In this document: positions 8,996 to 17,812 of the stretch, one piece after another | Position numbering within the stretch: position 1 is the first letter of the stretch | How the letters are laid out: each line of letters opens with the position of its first letter | Source of the DNA: Theodoxus fluviatilis | Taxonomy: Eukaryota; Mollusca; Gastropoda; Cycloneritida; Neritidae | Reading direction: 5' to 3' | Length of the DNA: 17,812 nucleotides | Assembly: GCA_034096865.1 (NCBI GenBank) | Contig: JAWQFJ010020129.1 | Span: 1 to 17,812 of the forward strand | Position numbers and translations under genes: made by a program | Notes under the pieces: generated by a model | The model's database searches: none | Seen by the model: the letters and a program-made list of their open reading frames with translations, nothing else | Told to the model about the DNA's origin: nothing

Positions 8996-9105
8996 TTTAA
9001 ATACACAGGTTGAAAGGCCGTAAAAATCCCATCCTTCCATCGATCCATCTGCAGTAGTCACACATTTGTTTGAAATTGAATGCTGCTGATGGGAGAGCGA
9101 CTCAC

Positions 9106-9262
9106 ATTGATAGGAAGAAGACGAAGCCGTAAATGCCACCAATGATGAGAAAGGTGGCGCCACGCATGAGGGTGACGGTGAGCTGGTAGATCATGGAGGA
9201 GCCCGTGTGTCCTGTGACATAAGTCAGCGCCTCCACCACCGCGATGCTGGCGAACACAGCAC
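9106..9262 (-). CDS. SLC46-like transporter, TM11-TM12 exon, right copy
   Basis: Exact mirror of 8674-8830, with acceptor GTGACACAG on the minus strand just above 9262 and donor GTGAGT at 9105-9100. It encodes TM11 and TM12 and joins the TM10 exon at 13082-13165 through a phase-1 intron of about 3.8 kb that holds the retrotransposon on the opposite strand. As in the left arm, the terminal exon is missing. Confidence 0.87.
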
Positions 9263-9804
9263 CTGTGTCACAATAACACCGCAAAATAATGTTCCCCAGT
9301 GCACACTGCCAGCACATATAAAGGAAGCGGTAACTGATAAGTGTTAGAATTTTCATACACTTGTTCACGTACGCGATCTCGGGCTACACCTCAACCCTCT
9401 CATGTAAAGTACCCATTGTGTGAGAAATACCTGGGTACTGAAAAGTTTTAATACGCACTCGGCTTTTGCACTCTGCAGATTACGATAACTATATCTAAAT
9501 GACTAGTTTCCATCCTACACGGATGAGAGAGAAATGAAAGGAAGGGACGACATACAACTGAGATGCAGACCGCCGAATTATCCTGCAGTAATTTTAACTG
9601 CAACTCTCTCTGAGGGTTGGGGGTGGCACTGAGCTCTATAAACATAGTTATAATTATCTATAGAGTTCAGTGATTGGGGGTTAGAAGAGATAGACCTACT
9701 GCGTCACCCTACACGATTATTAAAAAAACACAAACCCGAATAACAATGGAATTTAATGCATGCTTGACATGTTCTTACTCTAGCCAGCTCTAGATTTGTA
9801 GTCA
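9263..9804 (-). other. Inner part of transporter intron 3, right copy
   Basis: Mirror of 8132-8673. Unique sequence with no feature recognised. AGCCAGCTC at 9782-9790 near the retrotransposon start is the inverted partner of GAGCTGGCT at 11544-11552. Confidence 0.6.
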
Positions 9805-11535
9805 ATGGCTACCAAACAAGGGCGGGTCAACATCATACAAGCAAAGTTCTTTGATAGCCTACAAGACAAGAGCGGGATTTGTCTCACAGAAGAACGCGAA
9901 ATCATGAAACGCTGGACTGAGTACTGCTCTGAGCTGTACAACTATGACACCAAAGGAGATCATAAAGTACTGAACTGTCCTCAGACTACCGAGGAAGACA
10001 ACTACTCAATTCTTCGAGAAGAGGTGGAGACAGCGGTTAAGTCCCTCAAGAAAGGGAAGTCAGCTGGGGTTGACAACATTCCAGGGAACTCATCCAGGCA
10101 GGAGGCGACGCAATGATCGATGCACTCACAAAGATCTGCAATAAGATCTGGCAGACGGGAGTTTGGCCAACCCGTGGACACAGTCCCTAGTGATTACATT
10201 GCCCAAGAAAGGAAACCTGCAAATGTGCCAGAACTACCGCACAATCAGCCTCATCAGCCATCCCAGCAAGGTCATGCTGAAAGTACTGCTGAACAGATTA
10301 AAACCTCAGGCAGAGAAAATCATTGCTGAAGAGCAGGCAGGTTTCAGACCAGGTAGGAGCACCACCGAACAGATCTTCAATCTGAGAGTCCTGTGTGAGA
10401 AACACCTACAACACCAACAAGATCTGTACCATGTCTTTATAGACTTTAAGAAAGCATTTGACAGAGTCTGGCATGCTGCGCTGTGGGCCACAATGAGAAG
10501 CTACAACATCAGCTCCAAGATCATCAAAGTCATCGAACATCTCTATGACAGAGCGACCAGCGCAGTCCTGTTCAGAGGTACCACAGGCGAATGGTTCAGG
10601 ACAACGGTCGGAGTCAGACAGGGCTGTCTACTCTCCCCCACACTCTTCAACCTCTTCCTCGAAAGGATAATGACTGATGCCCTAGAAGACCACGAAGGAT
10701 CAATCAGCATCTGTGGCAGAAAGATCACCAACTTACGTTTTGCTGATGACATTGATGGATTAGCAGGAAGTGAAGAGGAGCTGACTAGTCTTGTCGAGCA
10801 CCTGGACAAGACCTCACAGGCATATGGCATGGAGATCAGCGCCGAGAAGACCAAGGTGATGACGAACAATCCTCGGGGCTTCAAAATGGAAATCGAAGTG
10901 AAGGGCCAAAAACTGGAAGCTGTGAACAACTTCAAATACCTGGGATCTATCGTGACTGATGAAGGTTCAAACCAGAGATACTGTCCAGGATAGCACAAAC
11001 AACAGCAGCATTGGCAAAGTTGAAGCCAATATGGCGTGACAGAAATATCACTCTCGCGTCGAAGATCAGGCTCATGCGCACGCTGGCCATCTCCGTATTC
11101 TTGTATGCATGCGAGTCCTGGACACTCACATCTGAACTACAGAGACGGATACAAGCCCTGGAAATGAGATGCTACCGCAAGATTCTGAACATCTCATATA
11201 AAGACCATGTTACGAATGAGGAAGTCAGCAACAGGATCACGAGAGCAATTGGACAGTACGAAGACCTGCTCTCAATCGTGAAAAGCAGAAAGCTGAAGTG
11301 GTACGGTCACGAGTCAAGAGGCAGTGGGCTGGCCAAGACCATCCTGCAAGGTACCGTACCAGGTGGGAGAAGGAGAGGCAGGCAGAGAAAGAGGTGGGAA
11401 GACAACATCAAAGAGTGGACAGGCTTGACCTTTGCTGACTCACAGCGAGCCACAGAGGATAGAGATCGATGGAGGAAGATTGTCCGAAAGTCATCAGTGG
11501 TGCCTCAACAACTCATCTCAGAGTTAAGAGACTGA
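9805..11535 (+). pseudogene. 5'-truncated non-LTR retrotransposon reverse transcriptase, right copy
   Basis: Same element as 6403-8131, here on the plus strand. It starts ATGGCTACC after an in-frame TAG and ends at the stop after LISELRD. RT motifs appear in order: the GKSAGVDN region near 10060, LPKKGN near 10200, AGFRPGRST near 10340, FIDFKKAFD near 10440, GVRQGCLLSP near 10610, FADD near 10740 and EKTKVM near 10845. The C-terminal KLKWYGH region is near 11295. Three single-base losses break the frame: a G near 10085 (CCAGGGAAC against CCAGGGGAAC in the mirror), a C near 10172 (AACCCGTGG against AACCCCGTGG) and an A near 10966. The first two sites are intact in the left arm, and the left-arm break near 7570 is intact here. 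No endonuclease domain is present. The lineage is uncertain. Confidence 0.88.
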
Positions 11536-12024
11536 ACTGAACTGAGCTGGCTTTGCATAGCTTACAAAGGGTGATAGCTTAGACATTTGCGCTGCATTGA
11601 TAAAAACAACAACAAAACTGCTTTCCTCGGCAACATGCCCATGAAATGTAGTTATAGTATAGCTAGGGTTGCTTGTCCCCAGTGACTGAGGCACATACGG
11701 CATTCTGTAAATCGATACATGTATTACTGTGAGCAAACGTCAGTTTGGGATGAGTCGGAAAGTGGAAATCGATCGAGTGGGTCCGGCAGCCTACCTGACT
11801 GTGGTCTGCATTACGAGCCCTATGACCAGGGAGTAAAGTGAAATGCTGTTCGAAGCCTGAGTGTCGGTGAAAAGTTGCTCCGCCAAGCAAAGTAATAATT
11901 GTTTACAGTCTACAGCTCGGAGATGAGTTCCTGCAAGTCTGAGTTCATACGTCACCTGTGTCCTGAGGCGGGTTTATAGGACTATGATACGCAATCGAAA
12001 GCAATCCAAAAGGTGCTTCCGGTC

Positions 12025-12062
<38 letters not shown>

Positions 12063-12156
12063 AAATTATTCGCTGTCGTCGTATCGTCGTACTCAATGTC
12101 CACTCAAGCAGTTCTTGTAATAAAAACCACTGGCGCTGAACCTCCAGGTTTTGGCA
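11536..12156. other. Intronic unique sequence with (TG)n, right arm
   Basis: Mirror of 5781-6402. The retrotransposon tail begins with two TGAAC units (GACTGAACTGAACTGAG) and is followed by unique sequence and a (TG)n run at 12026-12058. No gene recognised. Confidence 0.5.
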
Positions 12157-12418
12157 TTAAAAAAGAAGAAGATCGGGTTTGAACCCGCAACCTCTCGAGA
12201 AAAGAGGGGGGGGGGGGGGGGAGAAAGTAAGGTTCGAACCCGCAACCTCTCACGTGTACAACAACGGGTGGGGTGGCTCTCTCTGTCTCTCTCAAATACC
12301 ATACACTCATTAAAAGAAGAAGCTACTGTGCGGATTCGAACCCGTACGCGCATCCCCTACAACCAAGCATGTCCCAGCGACAAAAAAATACTCGACGCGC
12401 TACCGAGTGAGCTAATCC
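12157..12418 (-). mobile_element. tRNA-like, SINE-type module, right copy
   Basis: Mirror of 5511-5780 on the minus strand. The A-box-like site is 12403-12414 and the first B box 12332-12342. The 21-base direct repeats with B boxes are at 12231-12251 and 12176-12196, here 55 bases apart instead of 63 because the homopolymer run between them (about 12206-12222) is shorter. Confidence 0.6.
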
Positions 12419-12760
12419 ATAAAGCTGTGAGGACCTCCATTGAACCTGGAGGGGGAAAAATCCTTCTTTCTCCTTCACCAATATCCAATCTCCTCGAAAT
12501 TACGTCACGTTATTCCACGTCAAATGATCACGTCACACATGCCAAAACTTCCCTTGAGTCGGGAAAGAGTTCCGTCCTTTGCCTTCTTTGCAACACCAAC
12601 ACGTAAAAAAGGTCACTTTCTTTTCAAACCTCTGTTATAAAAATTTGGTACATTCAATCGGACCTAACTTCCAATAAGTGTGCAAAATGTCAAGGAAATC
12701 CGTTCAGTAGTTTTTGATATATCAGCCGTTAAGTCGGGACTGACAGACACACACACACAC

Positions 12761-12835
<75 letters not shown>

Positions 12836-12868
12836 TAAAGCTGTGAGGACCTCCAGTAAACCTGGAGG
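12419..12868. repeat. Block bounded by 34-bp direct repeats, right arm
   Basis: Mirror of 5061-5510. The two 34-base copies are at 12419-12452 and 12835-12868 and enclose the AT-rich dispersed-repeat-like piece and a (CA)n/(GA)n run (about 12747-12834). The outer segment 12869-13081 is unique intron. Confidence 0.6.
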
Positions 12869-13081
12869 GATAAATCCGTTTCCTAAACCAGACACTATAG
12901 ATCTGCATTTTCGTCCCAATTTTAATACCGACTCCTGTGTGATTACCGCGATCACAAAAAGAAAAAGACCCAAAAATACAGGAAACGCCTTTTAGATTGC
13001 TTTCCTACCATATCATAGTCGTAAGAAGCTAGCCTCAGTTGCGGTGTTTGTCCGTGGTTACTGTCACTGGATGTGACGTAC

Positions 13082-13165
13082 CTTGGTCATCAGGCGAGGC
13101 CATGGAGGACATGAGGGAGCGCACTGTTGGAATGACGACACCGCCACAGAATCCCACCACAGGCG
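13082..13165 (-). CDS. SLC46-like transporter, TM10 exon, right copy (intact)
   Basis: An 84-base exon, acceptor TGTCTTGCAG (minus strand, ending at 13166) and donor GTACGT below 13082. It reads APVVGFCGGVVIPTVRS, then LMSSMASPDDQ. It begins with the two bases that complete the Ala codon split with the central exon and ends with one base of the following Gly codon, so both junctions are phase 1. The conserved Arg of V-R-S sits where the folate-transporter family has a conserved TM10 arginine. One base longer, and in frame, compared with the left copy. Confidence 0.86.
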
Positions 13166-13537
13166 CTGCAAGACACAGGGCGGCGTCGGCAGGCTGCAGG
13201 ACGAGTGTTTCCATCCTTGCTCTTCATCGTCGTCACTCTAACGTACATGTTTTCACAATATGTCATTTAGCGTTTTAAGTATAGGTGGATCTTGCTCCCT
13301 CGATCTAATCCAGCCGACTCCTCATCTCACTAAGAGAAAGTCTTCAATCTGTGCAAATTGCATGGGTAGTGCAGAGTATCAAATTTAAACATAGAAATAA
13401 ACTTGCTTTTAAAATATGCCACATGTTTTCAGTCATTATCGATATCTAACATTGCCACGCGCTGCCAAAATGGCAGAAATGCATTCAACAATATGCGGAT
13501 GGCATCATTCAAGGACGGTAGAGAGAGCGCTACCCAC
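13166..13537 (-). other. Transporter intron 2, right copy
   Basis: A 372-base intron from donor GTGGGT (minus strand at 13537) to the TGTCTTGCAG acceptor. Nothing else recognised. Confidence 0.6.
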
Positions 13538-14353
13538 CGAAAAAGAGCATCAGGCTGGAGTAGGCCAGACCCTGGAGCAGCGAAGAACCCATCAGGGACA
13601 AGCAGCCCAGCATGCCCACGGCCTCCTGGGAGAGGCACAGGTGCAGCAGGCGCAGGACTATCAGGACAAACACCGCCGACACGCAGCTCTCGATGGCGCC
13701 GAACACGCCGATGGTCACGGAGGTCCAGCAGAAGGGCGGTCCCATCTCGTAGAACGTGGAGACCCCGCTGGTGGAGGAGGACATGAGCAGCAGGAACATC
13801 ATGCCCAGACCCAGCCAGAACAGCCTCCGGTTCCTGGAGGCGTCCTTGACCAGGTAGAACTTCCACACGTTCCTCACGCCAGTCACCGTCTCTGCCAGCA
13901 CCGAGCTGCACTCGATCTTGCGCGGCTGGCGCGACTCGCGCAGCACGCAGGCCACGAAAACCAAGTCCAGAAGCGTAAAGGCCGCCATGACGACGCCTGC
14001 GTAGAAAAAGCCGACGCTGCTGATGATGTAGCCGTTGACAACCGACAGGATGCCGCCCGACAAGGCCTTGACCGCGTCTATGGCGGCGATGGCCATCGTG
14101 CGTGCCTTGGCTGCGGGCGTTATGTCGGCGGTGAAGGCGTAGGTAGCCATGTAGAAGGCGGAGACGGAGCCGCAAACGCCGTCGCAGGTGTAGGCCGCGT
14201 AGAGAACCTCCAGCTTCAGCCCCCAGTATATCACGGTCACCGTCACCACGTCGCGTCCCAACCGTCCCACTAACATGAAGAGGAAGATGGTCCGCCGCCC
14301 CACCTTGTCCGAAAACGCCCCGATCAAGATGTTGATGAGAATGCCCGGGGAGC
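13538..14353 (-). CDS. SLC46-like transporter, large central exon, right copy (intact)
   Basis: An 816-base exon, open throughout. Its acceptor ends ACGACAG and its donor is GTGGGT. Joined to the N-terminal exon it begins GSPGILINILIG (TM2) and shows the major-facilitator motif A, GAFSDKVGRR, whose Asp and Arg are essential in this superfamily. TM3 to TM9 then follow in order. TM5 has AAIDAVKA, with Asp where human PCFT uses a catalytic Glu; from memory SLC46A3 also has Asp there, so this looks closer to the A2/A3-type than to PCFT. A cytoplasmic loop (RESRQPRKIECSS to KDASRNRR) separates the halves. The YEMGPPFCW segment before TM8 is a family hallmark. Role: secondary, probably proton-linked, transport; the substrate cannot be read from sequence. 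Confidence 0.92.
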
Positions 14354-14715
14354 CTGTCGTGTATGGGGTGGGAGTATTAAAAAAAAAGTCAAAATGGCTT
14401 GCTCAGCTTTCATAGACCTTGTGATTTCACTCCTTTTTAATTTTTGGGTTATCTTCATGATCAACGAATATATGTCTATTCCTGTAAGAAACAATTTGGG
14501 CGGGGGGGGGGGGGGGAGGCGGGGGGGGGGGGGAGATCTGATATGTGTTCTCATAGTTAGGAATCGCTTTCTCTCAGTCTCTCGCTGTTCGTACTCGTCT
14601 CTCTCTCGTCCTCTCCTCTCTCTCTCTCTCTACTCTACTTCTATATATAATATATAATATATTACTATATACTATATATATATAATAATATATATATCTC
14701 TATCTCTCACACACA

Positions 14716-14791
<76 letters not shown>

Positions 14792-14809
14792 ACATCATAC
14801 ACACAACCG

Positions 14810-14840
<31 letters not shown>

Positions 14841-15182
14841 AAAGTGGGGGGTAAGAGGCTCCAGCCAAATACAGACTTAAATGAATCTTTAGTACTTTCT
14901 GGAACATCTCATGGCTGGGGGTCAAATTGATCCGAAAATCATCTCCGCCAACTTTACCCCTATGCGATAGGGGTAAGAACTGACCAACCGCGTCCCCTTG
15001 TTTTTGATTCGCAAGAAGCGAATAATTAGGGAAATCGTGACATATCTTGCACTGATTATAATCTGCTCCAGTGATTTAGCGTGATCGGTGGCTTTAGATA
15101 ACCTACAAGGGCTGATGTACAGGCGGTAAAATTCCATTTCATCAATTCATTTGCTCATTCGTTCCGCCACACCACACCGTAC
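14354..15182 (-). other. Transporter intron 1, right copy, with (CA)n, TA and homopolymer runs
   Basis: An 829-base intron. It has poly-G runs (about 14500-14533), CT and TA repeats (about 14575-14705), (CA)n (about 14720-14787), then C and A homopolymers (about 14813-14843), and unique sequence to 15182. This version is much cleaner than its left-arm partner. No gene recognised. Confidence 0.7.
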
Positions 15183-15408
15183 CCTCGATGATGTAGAAGA
15201 TCATAAGGTAGTGCGTAGCCTCCTGCTGGACCTCGGCCTCATCCTGGTCGGCTGTGGCAGTGGAGTTGGGGTCACAAGCAGAGGTGGTGTGCTGCTTGCT
15301 CGTGGTGTTGACGTCATGGCTGTCCGCCACTCTGGCGTACACGTACTGCGATATCAGCGTGCTGTGAATTGTCGACGAGCAGGAGTGCAGGAGCAGCACC
15401 ATGCTCAC
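15183..15408 (-). CDS. SLC46-like transporter, N-terminal exon, right copy
   Basis: Mirror of 2426-2651, 226 bases, with the same translation. It covers TM1, QYVYARVAD, the loop with two N-glycosylation sequons, and FYIIEG at a GTACGG donor. It splices in phase 1 to 13538-14353. Together the four right-arm exons give 1283 bases, about 427 codons, close to the usual 450-500 residues of SLC46 proteins once a short C-terminal tail is allowed for. The 5' boundary is uncertain for the same reason as in the left arm. Confidence 0.82.
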
Positions 15409-15460
15409 CTGGAACAGTTTGTACGAATAGTCATTGGCGTCGTCGGCGTCACCTTTTCAT

Positions 15461-15466
15461 TCGTCG

Positions 15467-15521
<55 letters not shown>

Positions 15522-15569
15522 TCGTCGTCGTCGTCGTCGTCGTCGTCGTCATCGTCGTCGTCGTCGTCG

Positions 15570-15634
<65 letters not shown>
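15461..15634. repeat. (ATC)n/(GTC)n trinucleotide tract, right arm
   Basis: Complement of 2207-2371 with about three more units and one extra base at a junction (CATCATTCGTCG). Open poly-His, poly-Ser and poly-Ile frames are by-products. Confidence 0.95.
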
Positions 15635-15996
15635 TCGGTCATGGTCGTAGTCGTATTCGATGCAACCACAACCACGGCCTACGTCATCATGTCATCACGT
15701 TTGGCGACGGATTCACAGTAAAAATTAAAGATATTGTTGTATATGGCGACATGTCACACATTCCTTTGAAGAAACTGCTTTACCGTTTTCCCTTATCAAT
15801 GGAACGCAATCAACTCTTTACTGGCACCTGACGACAATCCCGGTGACAGACATATAGGATGCGCACAGTCGGGTAACGTACTGCACCATAGCCACACCCT
15901 GGGGAGCATTCCATCTCGATGCGGGCTCATGGCCGCCTTCAAGGGTTCATGGCACTACAGTGTGCAACACTGCCCTCGCAGGTACTCGAGTTTACT
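15635..15996. other. Unique spacer outside the transporter gene, right arm
   Basis: Mirror of 1845-2206. No gene, RNA or repeat recognised. Confidence 0.5.
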
Positions 15997-16815
15997 CCTG
16001 GGTGAGGGAGAGACAATGCAAGTCAAGCCATCTTGCCTGGGTGAGGGAGAGACAATGCAAGTCAAGCCATCTTGCCTGGGTGGGGGAGAGACAATGCAAG
16101 TCAAGCCATCTTGCCTGGGTGGGGGAGAGACAATGCAAGTCAAGCCATCTTGCCTGGGTGGGGGAGAGACAATGCAAGTCAAGCCATCTTGCTAGAGTGA
16201 GGGAGAGACAATGCAAGTCAAGCCATCTTGCCTGGGTGAGGGAGAGACAATGCAAGTCAAGCCATCTTGCCTGGGTGAGGGAGAGACAATGCAAGTCAAG
16301 CCATCTTGCCTGGGTGGGGGAGAGACAATGCAAGTCAAGCCATCTTGCCTGGGTGAGGGAGAGACAATGCAAGTCAAGCCATCTTGCCTGGGTGGGGGAG
16401 AGACAATGCAAGTCAAGCCATCTCGCCTGGGTGAGGGAGAGACAATGCAAGTCAAGCCATCTTGCCTGGGTGAGGGAGAGACAATGCAAGTCAAGCCATC
16501 TTGCCTGGGTGGGGGAGAGACAATGCAAGTCAAGCCATCTTGCCTGGGTGGGGGAGAGACAATGCAAGTCAAGCCATCTTGCTTGAGTGAGGGAGAGACA
16601 ATGCAAGTCAAGCCATCTTGCTTGAGTGAGGGAGAGACAATGCAAGTCAAGCCATCTTGCCTGGGTGAGGGAGAGACAATGCAAGTCAAGCCATCTTGCC
16701 TGGGTGGGGGAGAGACAATGCAAGTCAAGCCATCTTGCTTGAGTGAGGGAGAGACAATGCAAGTCAAGCCATCTTGCCTGGGTGAGGGAGAGACAATGCA
16801 AGTCAAGCCATCTTG
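15997..16815. repeat. 39-bp minisatellite, 21 copies, right arm
   Basis: Exactly 819 bases, 21 x 39, in the complement orientation of the left array and with the same order of unit variants. Because no base is missing, an open frame of 278 codons runs across it on the minus strand, unlike the broken left array. Satellite DNA rather than a gene is the default reading. Confidence 0.96.
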
Positions 16816-16954
16816 CTTGAGGATGCAACAGGAGGAACCGAGCAGTTCATCGCTGTAGCAAGTGACCGAAGGCGAGCACTCTATCCACAGACATACATTT
16901 TTCTTAAATTTATTAAGGCAAATTTGCTAAGTCAACGCAAGAGCAAATGTCGAT

Positions 16955-17131
16955 TGGGTGGGGTGGGGTGGGGTGGGGTGGGGTAATGTGGGGTGGGGTG
17001 GGGTGGCGTGGGGTGGGGTGGGGTGGAGTGGGGTGGGTGGGGTGGAATGGGCTGGGGTGGGTGGGATGGGGTGGAATGGGGTGGGGTGGGATGGGGTGGA
17101 ATGGGGTGGAATGGGGTGGGGTGGGGTGGAG
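16955..17131. repeat. GGGGT-type pentanucleotide tract, right arm
   Basis: Complement of 711-887 with the same 177-base length. The plus strand is G-rich (repeated GGGGT and GGAAT units) and could form G-quadruplexes. Confidence 0.95.
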
Positions 17132-17406
17132 TGAACCGAAACAAAACAATACTCATGTGAAACAGGGATTTGGGTTCCGAAAAGGAACAGCCTCTGACTG
17201 TTACAGTCAAAACATACTGATGTTTTGCGCCAGTGTGCGCCTGCTGGCTTCAAACCCGAAAACACCTTTGGGATTTTACCGTATTGTAATGGGAAGACAA
17301 TGGGTTTGTGTGGGGAAATTGCACGCTGGTAATGACGGTGTGGCCCACAGGACTGGAGAAGAGCTGGTACATGATTGCACGCAAAGGATCAAGTGTGCCT
17401 ATACTT

Positions 17407-17409
<3 letters not shown>
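17132..17409. other. Unique spacer, right arm
   Basis: Mirror of 433-710. No feature recognised. It differs from the left arm by at least one substitution (GGGTTT against CGGTTT in complement, near 17256). Confidence 0.5.
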
Positions 17410-17483
<74 letters not shown>

Positions 17484-17594
17484 CGTGTGTGTGCAAGTGC
17501 GCGTGTATTTGTATGTGTGTTTGTGTGTGCGCGTGTGTTTGTGCATGTGTGTGTTTGTGTGTGTGTGTGTGTGTGCGTGTGTGTGTTTGTGCGG
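17410..17594. repeat. Compound (TG)n microsatellite, right arm
   Basis: Complement of 248-432, with a pure TG run followed by interrupted TG. Its Cys-Val open frames are repeat artefacts. Confidence 0.95.
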
Positions 17595-17719
17595 GTGTGA
17601 GACGTGTAGCAGAGGCGTGGGTGGGTGGAGCGTGATCGAGCGTGTGTCTATGTACATGTAGTTCTGATAATTAACATTGATGGAACGTTACTTTCCTATA
17701 TGAGGTGATAGGTGTGCTC

Positions 17720-17724
17720 ACACG

Positions 17725-17778
<54 letters not shown>

Positions 17779-17812
17779 ACACACACACTCACACACAGAC
17801 AGACACACACAC
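17720..17812. repeat. (CA)n microsatellite, right end
   Basis: Mirror of 14-122, slightly shorter, with one CCA interruption not seen on the left. The window ends inside it. The segment 17595-17719 is unique. Confidence 0.95.

Larger units (their letters stand above)
1..17812. repeat. Window-length inverted repeat (giant palindrome)
   Basis: The sequence from the left end to about 8950 recurs as its reverse complement from about 8986 to the right end. The match includes the microsatellites, the 39-bp minisatellite, four transporter exons, the retrotransposon and the tRNA-like modules, all in mirrored order. Paired coordinates sum to 17936 near the axis, 17938 at the retrotransposon 3' end, 17929 near 5.3 kb, 17917 at 3.56 kb, 17834 at 2.6 kb and 17842 at the minisatellite. 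The right arm is therefore about 94 bases shorter overall, mostly in repeat tracts. The first 13 bases have no partner. It is either a fold-back or unsplit-hairpin assembly artefact or a very recent palindromic duplication; I favour the artefact. Confidence 0.98.

Noticed and set aside
8773..9000. A 75-codon frame crossing the axis on each strand
   Set aside because: It overlaps the transporter exon in another frame and continues only because the axis sequence is palindromic. No homology or coding signal.
13416..14273. Long open frames antisense to, or out of frame with, the large transporter exon
   Set aside because: GC-rich coding sequence leaves other frames open. Their products are rich in His, Gln, Arg and Gly with no family resemblance, while the sense frame matches SLC46 throughout.

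Overview
This is animal nuclear DNA. It has spliced exons with GT/AG borders and phase-matched introns, a multi-exon membrane-transporter gene, an intronic non-LTR retrotransposon, Pol III-type tRNA-like modules, and many (CA)n, (GAT)n and minisatellite tracts. The retrotransposon style and the abundance of CA/TG repeats suggest a lophotrochozoan, possibly a mollusc. That taxonomic guess is inference only.

The dominant fact is that the whole window is one inverted repeat. Bases 1-8950 reappear as the reverse complement in 8986-17812, around an axis near 8968 with a spacer of about 35 bases (8951-8985). Coordinates x and y pair with x+y close to 17936 near the axis, drifting to about 17826-17842 at the outer ends because repeat tracts differ in length. 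About 800 bases on each side of the axis look identical. Further out there are scattered 1-base indels and substitutions and one heavily garbled patch (about 3000-3660 against 14280-14880). Every feature is therefore listed twice.

Layout of the left arm, outside to inside: (TG)n; compound (CA)n; an ACCCC-type pentanucleotide tract; a 39-bp minisatellite with 21 copies; a GAT/GAC tract; then four exons of an SLC46-family (proton-coupled folate transporter-like) major facilitator protein on the + strand. The large third intron holds a 34-bp direct-repeat pair, a tRNA-like SINE-type module with three B-box-like sites, and a 5'-truncated reverse-transcriptase ORF on the opposite strand. The last exon ends at a splice donor about 120 bases before the axis. 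The right arm is the mirror image, so the two transporter copies converge on the axis and neither has its terminal exon.

The four right-arm transporter exons join in phase into about 427 codons covering all twelve expected membrane segments. The left copy carries several small indels. The retrotransposon ORF is frameshifted in both arms, but mostly at different places, and at one site each arm has lost a different base. That pattern fits two noisy readings of one molecule (a fold-back or unsplit hairpin read built into a contig) better than two old genomic copies. A real, very young palindromic duplication cannot be excluded from sequence alone. I see no novel defence, toxin or mobile system beyond the palindrome itself.
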